Shown here one piece after another: positions 1 to 6,059 of a stretch of DNA of 7,667 nucleotides. The notes under the pieces were generated by a model, which ran no database searches, was not told the origin of the DNA, and saw only the letters and a program-made list of their open reading frames with translations. Position 1 is the first letter of the stretch. Every line of letters begins with the position of its first letter. The stretch comes from JBQTIU01 sp052387815. GTDB taxonomy: Bacteria > Pseudomonadota > Alphaproteobacteria > CACIAM-22H2. Made by a program: the position numbers and the translations under genes. The DNA is taken from NCBI GenBank assembly GCA_052387815.1, contig JBQTIU010000116.1, positions 1-7,667 of the forward strand, written 5' to 3'.

Positions 1-1
1 C

Positions 2-186
2 CGCGTGCCGCCCTCGGAGCTCAATTTCCGCGCCAACATCGACGCGCCGAAGCGCGTCGGCGTCACCGAGATCCTGTCGTTGAGCGCGGTCGGCTCGCGG
101 CGCGCCGATTTGCCGCCCGGCGCGTTCCTCATCGTCGACCAGTTCACCGACCGCACCTTCGCGCGGGCGAAGAGCTTTTTCGAGCG
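2..186 (+). pseudogene. mtnP: S-methyl-5'-thioadenosine phosphorylase, internal fragment
   Basis: MTAP cleaves 5'-methylthioadenosine with phosphate to adenine and methylthioribose-1-phosphate, the entry to methionine salvage. About 60 codons are visible in the frame starting at base 2. They read PPSELNFRANI, then a GV..ILSLSAVGS block, then PGAFLIVDQFTDRT and a K-S-F-F block. This matches, from memory, the central part of MTAP, where the family has PSE-N-RANI, SAVGS and DQFIDRT. The family is about 290 residues; the N-terminal part lies beyond the left edge. The family continues after S-F-F with a GTG-VAH type segment, but here similarity stops and transposase sequence begins in another frame. 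The MTAP frame then runs out of register to a stop at 368-370, so no functional enzyme can be made from this copy. The exact breakpoint is uncertain by about 10 bases. The related purine nucleoside phosphorylases are less likely, because the SAVGS and DQF-DRT wording is MTAP-like. Confidence 0.8.
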
Positions 187-549
187 CGGCTGCGGCTGTG
201 GAAGCTCGAACTGCAGAAACTGGCCGACGAACTCGGTCTCGCCATCCCCGTCTGCCACCTGCCGCCAGGCACCAGCAAGTGGAACAAGATCGAGCACCGG
301 CTATGCTCGTTCCTCACCCAGAACTGGCGCGGCCGCCCGCTGGTCAGCTATCAGGCGATCGTCCAATTGATCGCAGCGACGACCACCCGCACCGGCCTCA
401 AGGTCCACAGCGAGATCGACGCCGACGCCTATCCTCCCGGCGTCAAGGTCGCAAACGCCGACCTCGACAGCATCAACCTCAACCGCCACGACTTCCACGG
501 CGATGGGAACTACACCATCAGCCCAACAACCAACATCGTGCAGCAGTAG
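187..549 (+). pseudogene. ISAzo13-family transposase, 5'-truncated C-terminal remnant
   Basis: This is the C-terminal ~120 residues of a DDE transposase of the ISAzo13 type. From about base 187 the frame reads RLWKLELQKLADELGL, then VCHLPPGTSKWNKIEHRL, then TQNWRGRPL and IVQLIAATTT. It ends with NRHDFHGDGNYTISP and a TAG at 547-549. The W-N-K-I-E-H block should carry the final acidic residue of the DDE triad. The N-terminal DNA-binding region and the first two catalytic aspartates are missing, so it cannot encode an active transposase. The frame is open back to base 1, but upstream of about 187 it only shadows the MTAP fragment in another register. The first ATG in this frame is at 367, inside the conserved region. 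No terminal inverted repeat or target duplication is recognisable. The family call rests on remembered motif wording. Confidence 0.82.
481..504 (+). repeat. 24-base direct repeat, copy 1 (transposase C-terminus)
   Basis: These 24 bases encode N-R-H-D-F-H-G-D near the C-terminus of the left transposase remnant. They recur exactly at 5845-5868 in the right remnant, same orientation, about 5.36 kb away. After one mismatch the next five bases also agree, then the two copies diverge, including their stop codons and everything downstream. Confidence 0.85.
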
Positions 550-564
550 ATTCTCAACAGGGCC

Positions 565-1560
565 TTAGGGGCGCACGATGACGACGGTGCGGTCGTCGGC
601 CCGCAGGCGGCCGACCGTGCCCTTGACCGAGGGATAGCGGTCGATCTTCTCGGGGTCGTCGCGCTCGACCTCGGCGAACGCCGCCTCCCAGGCTGCCAGC
701 GCCGTGCCGTCGCCGGGCTTGAAATAGCCGTCGGTGAACAGCTCGATCGAGCCGAGCGAGTCGCGGGGCCGGTCGATCACGCGGACCAGCGGCAAGGGCA
801 CGTCGAAACCGTCGAGCACGGCGTAGCTCAGCAGGCTCGCGGTGTTGTTCTGGAAATGCACTTGTCCGCCGACGATGCCGCCGTCGAGCAGCCGCTCGAT
901 ATCCGCTTGCGGCACCTGCGGGAAGCGCGCCCGACTGCGCTCGACGCAGCGCTGGTGGAGTGCGGCGAGTCCGGCCTCGTCGAGCCAGGGCCGCATGTCC
1001 GGATGCACTGCGGCGGCGCCGAAGAAGGCGCAGGCGCGGCCGACGCGGGCGCGCTCCTCCGCCCCGCCGCCGGCGTCGCCGACCGCGCGATAGGCCTCCT
1101 GGCGCAGGCTCGCGGTGACCAGATCGAGGCCGGTATCGTTGATCCACAGCTCGTCCCCGTCGAGCCGGAGCCCGCTGTCGCCGACCAGCACGAAGCGGAT
1201 CGTCCGGCCGCGGACGGCGGCCAGCGCCAGCGTCGCGCCGAAGCGCCGCGCCGGATCGCGGCGCGCGACGTCGAGGATGCCGTGGCTCTCGTAGGCCGCG
1301 CGGATCGCCTCCGAAACGCGCGCCACCAGCCGCTCGGGGCGAATGTCCGCCTCGGTGGGATCGAGGAGAAAGGCGCCGACCGCCCGCTGAACGATGGACC
1401 CGGCCAGCCGCCCGGCCAGCTGCCCGTCGTAGCGATGGCCGGTGCGGTCGGTCACCCCGTCGATCACCGCAAAGCCGCGCTCGGGCAGGACGATGAGCTG
1501 GTCTTCGTTGGCCTCCGGGTCGTCGAGGTTCTTGCCCTCGCTGAACGCCTCGATGCGCAT
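565..1560 (-). CDS. PP2C-type serine/threonine protein phosphatase-like protein
   Basis: This 331-residue soluble protein has the pattern of a divergent PP2C (PPM) phosphatase, a metal-dependent enzyme that removes phosphate from Ser/Thr. Acidic metal-site motifs appear in PP2C order: N-E-D at 18-20, V-I-D-G at 32-35, G-A-T-L-A-L-A at 108-114 followed by V-G-D-S-G at 126-130, F-T-D-G at 275-278, and D-D-R-T-V-V at 322-327. Length and spacing suit a stand-alone catalytic domain. No signal peptide or membrane segment is seen, so it is probably cytoplasmic. I chose the ATG at 1558-1560 because the conserved beta strand begins right there. Upstream codons in the same frame give only an arginine-rich tail with no family look. 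A purine-rich GGAGGA lies at 1578-1583, about 17 bases upstream, which is far for a ribosome site. It is divergent from the ABC importer operon and ends 16 bases after the transposase remnant stop. The substrate is unknown, and no partner kinase is in view. Confidence 0.75.
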   Translation of the reverse strand: MRIEAFSEGKNLDDPEANEDQLIVLPERGFAVIDGVTDRTGHRYDGQLAGRLAGSIVQRAVGAFLLDPTEADIRPERLVARVSEAIRAAYESHGILDVARRDPARRFGATLALAAVRGRTIRFVLVGDSGLRLDGDELWINDTGLDLVTASLRQEAYRAVGDAGGGAEERARVGRACAFFGAAAVHPDMRPWLDEAGLAALHQRCVERSRARFPQVPQADIERLLDGGIVGGQVHFQNNTASLLSYAVLDGFDVPLPLVRVIDRPRDSLGSIELFTDGYFKPGDGTALAAWEAAFAEVERDDPEKIDRYPSVKGTVGRLRADDRTVVIVRP

Positions 1561-1712
1561 AACGCTTACGCCGCCGGTCCTCCGTCGCCCGCGCGGCGCC
1601 GGTTTGCCTTGTGCAAGGGCCTGGCGAATGGTACAGCACCGGTAACGCTGCCGCAACGGCGACGACCGCGACGGCGGCGATGAGGCCCATGATGCTTGAC
1701 AGGGAGGAACGA
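1561..1712. promoter_or_regulatory. Divergent intergenic region, candidate operator dyad at 1607-1618
   Basis: These 152 bases separate the minus-strand phosphatase from the plus-strand importer operon, so they should contain both promoters. I see a 12-base dyad at 1607-1618, CCTTG-TG-CAAGG, lying in the centre and fitting a small symmetric regulator site, but it is short enough to be chance. No convincing paired -35/-10 boxes were found on either strand. The binding protein's ribosome site, AGGGAGG, is at 1701-1707, five bases before its ATG. The regulator is unknown and no regulator gene is in the window. Confidence 0.35.
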
Positions 1713-2702
1713 ATGACGACCCATCGGATCGCAGGGTTCGCCCTCGGCGCCGCGCTGTGCGCGGCCGTGGCCGCGACGGCGCAGGCGCAGCAGCGGGTGA
1801 GCGTCTATACCGCGCACACCGCCAACATCGTGGAACGGCTGATCCCGCATTTCGAGAAGGCCACCGGCCTCAAGGCCGACGTGGTCAAGGCCGGCTCGGG
1901 CGATATCATCAACCGCGTGCGCGCCGAGGCCGCCAACCCGAAGGCCGACGTGATCTGGAGCATCGGCGCGGAGCTGCTCGAGGCCAACGCCGCGCTGCTT
2001 GAGCCGTACCGGCCCAAGGACTACGACATGATCGCCGACGCCTTCAAAGGCGACGCGGCATGGCTCCCCTATACCGGCATCGTCAACGTGTTCATGGTCA
2101 ACACCACGAAGCTGAAGCCCGAGGAGTATCCCAGGACCTGGCTCGACCTGGCCAACTCGCGCTTCAAGGGGCAGATCTCCGCCGCCGGCGCCGACAAGTC
2201 CGGCTCGGCCTATATGCAGCTCGTCACCTTCCTCACCATCTACGGCGACAACGCCGCCGGCTGGGACAAGTTCAAGGGCGTGTTCAAGAACCTGAACGTC
2301 TCGAGCAGCTCGGGCGCGGTGCCGCGCTTCGTCAACGACGGCGAGGCGGCGGTCGGCATCACCCTCGAGGACAACGCCTTCCTGTTCGTCAAGGGCGGCG
2401 GGTCGGTCGCCATTGTCTATCCCGAGGACGGCACCTCGGCGATCGCCGACGGCATGGCGCTGGTCAAGGGGGCGCCCAACCCCGCGGCCGCTAAGGCATT
2501 CATCGACTGGGCGCTGTCGGCGCCGGTCCAGGAGCTCGTCGTGCAGGAGCTCGGCCGCCGGCCGATCCGCAAGGACGCCAAGCCGATGGGCGCGTTGAAG
2601 CCGTTCGGCGAGATCAAGATCGTCAAGTACGACATCAAATGGGCGGCTGCCAAGCGCCAGGAGTTCCTGGAAAAGTGGAACGACCTGATGCTGACGCGCT
2701 GA
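1713..2702 (+). CDS. ABC importer periplasmic substrate-binding protein (COG1840-like)
   Basis: This 329-residue protein is a Sec-exported binding protein that captures the ligand in the periplasm for the ATPase and permease encoded next. Residues 1-25 form a signal peptide: a basic start, a hydrophobic core of Ala/Leu/Gly, and an A-Q-A cleavage site before Q26. The mature chain opens with R-V-S-V-Y-T-A-H, the first beta strand typical of the ferric/phosphonate/hexose-phosphate binding protein group. A serine-rich S-S-S-S-G turn at 197-201 and V-Y-P-E-D-G-T at 235-241 also fit this group. Where FbpA-type iron proteins carry the adjacent Tyr-Tyr iron ligands (N-Y-Y), this protein has L-E-D-N at 218-221. 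Iron binding through that pair is therefore ruled out, and an organic phosphate or phosphonate is a reasonable alternative. The start is supported by AGGGAGG five bases upstream. The exact ligand cannot be read from sequence. The gene leads the operon, and a stable hairpin follows it. Confidence 0.88.
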   Translation: MTTHRIAGFALGAALCAAVAATAQAQQRVSVYTAHTANIVERLIPHFEKATGLKADVVKAGSGDIINRVRAEAANPKADVIWSIGAELLEANAALLEPYRPKDYDMIADAFKGDAAWLPYTGIVNVFMVNTTKLKPEEYPRTWLDLANSRFKGQISAAGADKSGSAYMQLVTFLTIYGDNAAGWDKFKGVFKNLNVSSSSGAVPRFVNDGEAAVGITLEDNAFLFVKGGGSVAIVYPEDGTSAIADGMALVKGAPNPAAAKAFIDWALSAPVQELVVQELGRRPIRKDAKPMGALKPFGEIKIVKYDIKWAAAKRQEFLEKWNDLMLTR

Positions 2703-2710
2703 GCGCGCGC

Positions 2711-2743
2711 GGCGGCGCCCGCGTCTGACCGGCGGCGCCCGCG
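2711..2743 (+). repeat. Tandem 13-base direct repeat, period 20
   Basis: GGCGGCGCCCGCG is present at 2711-2723 and exactly again at 2731-2743, so the period is 20 bases. The second copy supplies most of the left arm of the adjacent hairpin. It may be a local slippage duplication in low-complexity GC-rich sequence; no function is evident. Confidence 0.5.
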
Positions 2744-2756
2744 CCGGCGCCGCCGG
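2729..2756 (+). promoter_or_regulatory. Strong intergenic RNA hairpin between binding protein and ATPase genes
   Basis: CCGGCGGCGCC at 2729-2739 is exactly complementary to GGCGCCGCCGG at 2746-2756, leaving a six-base loop. It is an 11-bp all-G/C stem. No T-run follows, so it does not look like an intrinsic terminator that ends the operon. In ABC importer operons such as mal, hairpins in this position protect the binding-protein part of the message and reduce downstream expression; this is the likely role here, by analogy. The left arm is part of a 13-base sequence, GGCGGCGCCCGCG, that occurs twice in direct orientation at 2711-2723 and 2731-2743. Confidence 0.6.
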
Positions 2757-2792
2757 CGTGCCCCCGCTGAGCGCGATCGCCTTGAGGCGAAG

Positions 2793-3878
2793 ATGGCCCG
2801 GGTCGACCTCCAGCACGTCAGCAAGAGCTATCCCGGGGTCAAGGCGCTCGACGACATCCAGGTCGTCATCGAGTCCGGCGAGTTCTTCACGCTGCTCGGG
2901 CCGTCGGGCTGCGGCAAGACCACGCTGCTGCGGACCATCGCCGGCTTCAACCGGCACGACGGCGGCCAGGTCATGATCGGCGGGCGGCGGATCGACGACG
3001 TGCCGGCGCACCGGCGCGATATCGGCATGGTCTACCAGGACTACGCCATCTTTCCACACATGACGGTCGCCGACAATGTCGCCTTCGGCCTCAAGACCCG
3101 GAAATGCGGGCGCGCCGAGATCGCCGAGCGGGTGGCCCGCGCCCTCGATCTCGTCCAGCTCGGCGCCCAGGCCGGGCGTCTGCCGCACCAGCTTTCGGGC
3201 GGGCAGCAGCAGCGGGTGGCGCTGGCCCGCGCGATGGTCATCAACCCGCAGATCCTGCTCATGGACGAGCCGCTGTCGAATCTCGACGCCAAGCTGCGCA
3301 TCGAGTTGCGCGACGAAATCCGCGACCTGCAGCGCACGCTCGGCATCACCACCATCTACGTCACCCACGACCAGGAGGAGGCGCTCGTCATCTCCGACCG
3401 CATCTGCGTCATGCAGGGCGGCCGCGTGCATCAGGTGGCGAGCCCGCGCGAAATCTACGCCCGGCCGGCGACCCTGTTCGTCGCCTCCTTCGTCGGCGCG
3501 ATGAACGTGATCGACGGCGCGACGGTCGGCGCCGACGGCACGCTGGCGCTCGGCGCCGCGCCGCTGGCCATGCCCGCGCTGGCCGGCCGCGACCGCGTGA
3601 CCCTGGCCATCCGGCCGGAGGACGTGGCCCTCGCCGGGGACGACGGGCCCGGCGCGTCGATTGCACTCGCCGGGACCGTGGACAAGGTGACCTTCGCCGG
3701 GCGGGAGGCGTTCTATCGGACGAACTGCGGCGGGGGGTTGCGGATCACGGCGCATGTGCATCGGCCCGACCGGCGGCCGCTCGCGGCGGTCGGGGCGGCG
3801 CTCGTCCTCAGCCTGCCGTTGGCGCGCCTGCACGTCTTCGATCCCGCGGACGGACGGCGCATCGACCTGGTGCCATGA
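2793..3878 (+). CDS. ABC importer ATP-binding protein (Fe3+/phosphonate/polyamine importer type)
   Basis: This 361-residue cytoplasmic ATPase powers the importer. All nucleotide-binding motifs are intact. The Walker A is G-P-S-G-C-G-K-T-T at 36-44. The Q-loop glutamine is Q81 in V-Y-Q-D-Y-A-I-F-P-H. The signature L-S-G-G-Q-Q-Q-R is at 133-140, Walker B L-L-M-D-E-P at 154-159, D-loop S-N-L-D at 161-164 and the switch histidine is H191 in V-T-H-D-Q. Residues from about 235 to 361 form a C-terminal TOBE-like extension, including the I-R-P-E-D block common in CUT1, polyamine and ferric-type ATPases. This domain often senses or regulates, but no ligand site is readable. The ATG at 2793 is preceded by GAGG at 2784-2787 with suitable spacing, and the second codon leads straight into the first conserved strand. 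The gene sits 90 bases after the binding protein and overlaps the permease start by four bases (ATGA), implying translational coupling. Family assignment is secure; substrate is not. Confidence 0.93.
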   Translation: MARVDLQHVSKSYPGVKALDDIQVVIESGEFFTLLGPSGCGKTTLLRTIAGFNRHDGGQVMIGGRRIDDVPAHRRDIGMVYQDYAIFPHMTVADNVAFGLKTRKCGRAEIAERVARALDLVQLGAQAGRLPHQLSGGQQQRVALARAMVINPQILLMDEPLSNLDAKLRIELRDEIRDLQRTLGITTIYVTHDQEEALVISDRICVMQGGRVHQVASPREIYARPATLFVASFVGAMNVIDGATVGADGTLALGAAPLAMPALAGRDRVTLAIRPEDVALAGDDGPGASIALAGTVDKVTFAGREAFYRTNCGGGLRITAHVHRPDRRPLAAVGAALVLSLPLARLHVFDPADGRRIDLVP

Positions 3879-5527
3879 TCGGCCGGCTGCGCCTCGACTT
3901 CTGGACGATCGTCCTCGTCGTCGCGCTGGCGGTGCTCGCGGTCCTGCTGGTCTGGCCGCTCTACGGCATGTTCGCCGCCAGCTTCACCGACAACCGCACG
4001 GGCGAGATCACGCTCGCCAACTACGCCCGGATCCTCGGCCATCCGTTCTATCGCGGCGCGCTGATCAACAGTCTGATCGTCGGCGCGGGCGGCATGCTCG
4101 GCGCCGTGCTGCTCGGCATCCCGCTGGCCGTGCTGACGACGCGCTACTTCATCGTCGGGCGCGAACTCCTCGCCACGCTGGCCGTGCTGGCGCTGGTCTC
4201 GCCGCCGTTCATCGGCGCCTATGCCTGGATCATGATGCTCGGGCAAAACGGCTGGCTTCGCACGCTGCTCGCCGAGATCGGCGTCGGGATGCCGTCGATC
4301 TACGGCTATTTCGGCATCCTTCTCGTCTTCAGCCTGAAATTCTATCCCTTCGTCTTCCTGATGACGGCGAGCGGCCTTGGCGCCATCAGCCCCTCGGTCG
4401 AGGAGGCGGCCGAAGGCCTGGGCGCCGGCCCGTGGCGGCGCTTCTTCACCGTGACCCTGCCCCTGGTCCTGCCGGCGGTGAGCTCGGGCGCGTTGCTCGC
4501 CTTCGTCCTCTCGATCGCCGATTTCGGCACGCCGGCGATCGTCGGGGGCAATGTGCGCGTCCTCGCCACCACCGCCTACAACCTGTTCACCAGCGAGCTG
4601 GGCGGCAATCCCGGACTGGCCTCGACCACCAGCATCGTGCTCATCGTCGTCTCGATGCTGGTGGTGACGGTGCAGCGCTGGGCGGTGCGGCGGCGCAACG
4701 TCGCCGGCTCGCTCATTCGCCGGCCGGCGCCGGCGCGGCTCAGGCCCCTGGCGTCGGTCGTCGCGCATGTCCTGTGCTACGCCATCGTGCTGCTCAGTTC
4801 GCTGCCCTCGCTGGTCGTCATCTACACCTCGTTGCGCAGGACCAGCGGGCCGGTCTTCCACCCGGGCTTCGGCCTGGACAGCTACGCGCGCATCCTGCGC
4901 GAGGTGCCGCACGTCATCACCAACAGCTTCGTCTTTTCGCTCGTCGCGGTGGCGCTGATCGTGACGCTGGGCACGCTCGTCGGCTACATCCTGGCGCGGC
5001 GCGAAACGGCGGTCGCCGGCGCGCTCGACAGCGCGCTCCTCGTCCCCTACATCGTACCGGGCGTGGTCATGGGGCTCGCCTTCGTCGTCACCTTCAACGT
5101 GCCGCCGCTCGAGATGACCGGGACGGCGACCATCGTGATCCTCATGCTGTTCATCCGCCGCCTGCCCTACGCCGTGCGGTCGAGCGCCTCGATCCTGAAG
5201 CAGATCAAGAGCAGCATCGAGGAGGCGGCGATCTCGCTCGGCGCCGCGCCCTGGCATGCCTTCCGCAAGGTCACCTTGCCCCTGATGCTGCCCGCCATCG
5301 TCGCCGGCGCCCTGATGAGCTTCATCACCGCGATCAACGAGCTGTCTAGCTCGCTCATCCTCTATGTCGGTCGGACGATGACGATGACGGTGCGCATCTA
5401 CCTCTCGGTCCTCGACGGCGAGTTCGGCACCGCGGCGGCCCTGTCGACGATCCTGCTCGCGGCCACCGGCCTCGCCGTCTATATCGTGTTCCGGCTCTCG
5501 GGCCGCAAGGAAAACGCCTTCCTCTGA
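3875..5527 (+). CDS. ABC importer permease, two fused transmembrane domains (FbpB-like)
   Basis: This 550-residue inner-membrane protein is two binding-protein-dependent permease domains in one chain, so it alone forms the channel. Each half has one cytoplasmic EAA loop that docks on the ATPase: E-E-A-A-E-G-L-G-A at 176-184, and E-E-A-A-I-S-L-G-A at 449-457. Each is followed by a V-T-L-P-L-(V/M)-L-P-A motif. The first membrane helix lies near residues 11-35, and hydrophobic segments recur through both halves, consistent with about twelve helices. A basic linker at roughly 270-295 (V-R-R-R-N and R-R-P-A-P-A-R) separates the halves. This architecture is common for ferric (FbpB/SfuB) and thiamine (ThiP) importers and for relatives that take up other ligands. 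The start is the ATG overlapping the ATPase TGA, and upstream in-frame sequence only shadows the ATPase. It is the last importer gene; no convincing terminator follows before the IS remnant. Confidence 0.92.
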   Translation: MIGRLRLDFWTIVLVVALAVLAVLLVWPLYGMFAASFTDNRTGEITLANYARILGHPFYRGALINSLIVGAGGMLGAVLLGIPLAVLTTRYFIVGRELLATLAVLALVSPPFIGAYAWIMMLGQNGWLRTLLAEIGVGMPSIYGYFGILLVFSLKFYPFVFLMTASGLGAISPSVEEAAEGLGAGPWRRFFTVTLPLVLPAVSSGALLAFVLSIADFGTPAIVGGNVRVLATTAYNLFTSELGGNPGLASTTSIVLIVVSMLVVTVQRWAVRRRNVAGSLIRRPAPARLRPLASVVAHVLCYAIVLLSSLPSLVVIYTSLRRTSGPVFHPGFGLDSYARILREVPHVITNSFVFSLVAVALIVTLGTLVGYILARRETAVAGALDSALLVPYIVPGVVMGLAFVVTFNVPPLEMTGTATIVILMLFIRRLPYAVRSSASILKQIKSSIEEAAISLGAAPWHAFRKVTLPLMLPAIVAGALMSFITAINELSSSLILYVGRTMTMTVRIYLSVLDGEFGTAAALSTILLAATGLAVYIVFRLSGRKENAFL

Positions 5528-5641
5528 GAGGCGGAAAAGGAATCGTCCTTGGGTTCAGCTATGGGGATAGCCCAGGGTGGCAGCGCCGGCCGCTCGGGAA
5601 GGTGGCGTGGTGGGTCGGTCGGCGAAGCGGCGGCGGGGCCG

Positions 5642-5913
5642 GTACTCGACGAGCCGGGCCGGCGGCGGTTCGCGGCCGCGGAGGCGCTGGCGGCGGGACG
5701 GGGCGGAGTCACGGCGGCGATGCAGGCGACCGGGATCGCGCGCAGCACGATCGGCCGCGGGATCGTCGAGATACGCGACGAGAAGGTTCCGGATCCCAAC
5801 CGGGTGCGGCGGCCGGGGCGGCGAACGCAAGAGCCTGGCGCGCGAACCGCCACGACTTCCACGGCGATTGGAACGATACGATCTCCCCCAACCCCCATGC
5901 CATGACGCGGTAA
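5642..5913 (+). pseudogene. ISAzo13-family transposase remnant, internally deleted and frameshifted
   Basis: Three pieces of one transposase appear in three frames. The N-terminal piece (frame starting 5642) reads VLDEPGRRRFAAAEALAAG, then a helix-turn-helix-like GVTAAMQATGIARSTIGRG, then NRVRRPG. Near 5815-5822 the frame breaks, consistent with loss of one base, and the expected G-x-R-K-S-L continues in the frame that begins at codon positions divisible by three. At about 5843 the sequence jumps to the extreme C-terminus, N-R-H-D-F-H-G-D-W-N-D-T-I-S-P, ending at TAA 5911-5913. The whole catalytic core, including all DDE residues, is deleted, so it encodes no functional enzyme. The start codon and left end are not clear; the frame is open from about 5549 but loses family resemblance before 5642. 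It begins about 115 bases after the permease stop. The family call is from remembered motifs. Confidence 0.75.
5845..5868 (+). repeat. 24-base direct repeat, copy 2 (transposase C-terminus)
   Basis: This is identical to 481-504 over all 24 bases. Its left edge coincides with the internal deletion junction of the right remnant, so sequence to the left is unrelated to that left of copy 1. The repeat is explained by shared ancestry of the two transposase fragments. Confidence 0.85.
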
Positions 5914-6059
5914 TTCATCGACGGTCACTAAGAATTCGATATGCCGATGCCAACCGCTGACAGGTCTGCGAGGTGCAGCGCCGCGCAGCGGTCAGCGGCG
6001 ATGGCGGCTTGTCTCCCCCGCCTGGCCGAGCGACCGGCCCAGGTGCTAAACAGCGCCTC
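5914..6059. other. Spacer between IS remnant and penicillin-binding protein gene
   Basis: These 146 bases hold no recognisable gene. A short less GC-rich patch at about 5911-5943 is the likeliest promoter location for the downstream gene, but no clear -35/-10 pair is visible. A weak inverted repeat (CCGCTGAC at 5954-5961, GTCAGCGG at 5991-5998) has a 29-base spacer and no T-run. The frame of the downstream gene is open from 5961, leaving room for alternative starts at GTG 5973 and TTG 6009. Confidence 0.4.

Noticed and set aside
198..581. 127-residue open frame starting ATG-like at 198
   Set aside because: It is a Arg/Pro-rich alternate-frame reading of the transposase remnant, whose true frame runs to the TAG at 547-549.
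856..1683. 275-residue plus-strand frame opposite the phosphatase
   Set aside because: The minus strand shows ordered PP2C motifs, whereas this frame has no recognisable motif or signal.
1696..1701. TTGACA resembling a sigma70 -35 box
   Set aside because: It overlaps the ribosome site; the matching -10 would fall inside the binding protein coding region, so it cannot drive a normal transcript for that gene.
1566..3833. 755-residue open frame on the minus strand
   Set aside because: It lies opposite the binding protein and ATPase genes, whose frames carry full family motifs. The translation is Arg/Asp/His/Gly-rich with no domain, a typical shadow in GC-rich DNA.
3713..5257. 514-residue open frame on the minus strand
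   Set aside because: It is antisense to the permease and extremely rich in charged residues with no family pattern; the opposite strand encodes clear membrane helices and two EAA loops.
5537..5550. AAGGA-ATCG-TCCTT hairpin just after the permease
   Set aside because: The stem is only five base pairs, contains three A-T pairs, and no T-run follows, so it is too weak to call a terminator.
5954..5998. Eight-base inverted repeat upstream of the penicillin-binding protein gene
   Set aside because: Arms are short with a 29-base spacer in GC-rich sequence, so chance is likely, and no T-run or known operator pattern accompanies it.
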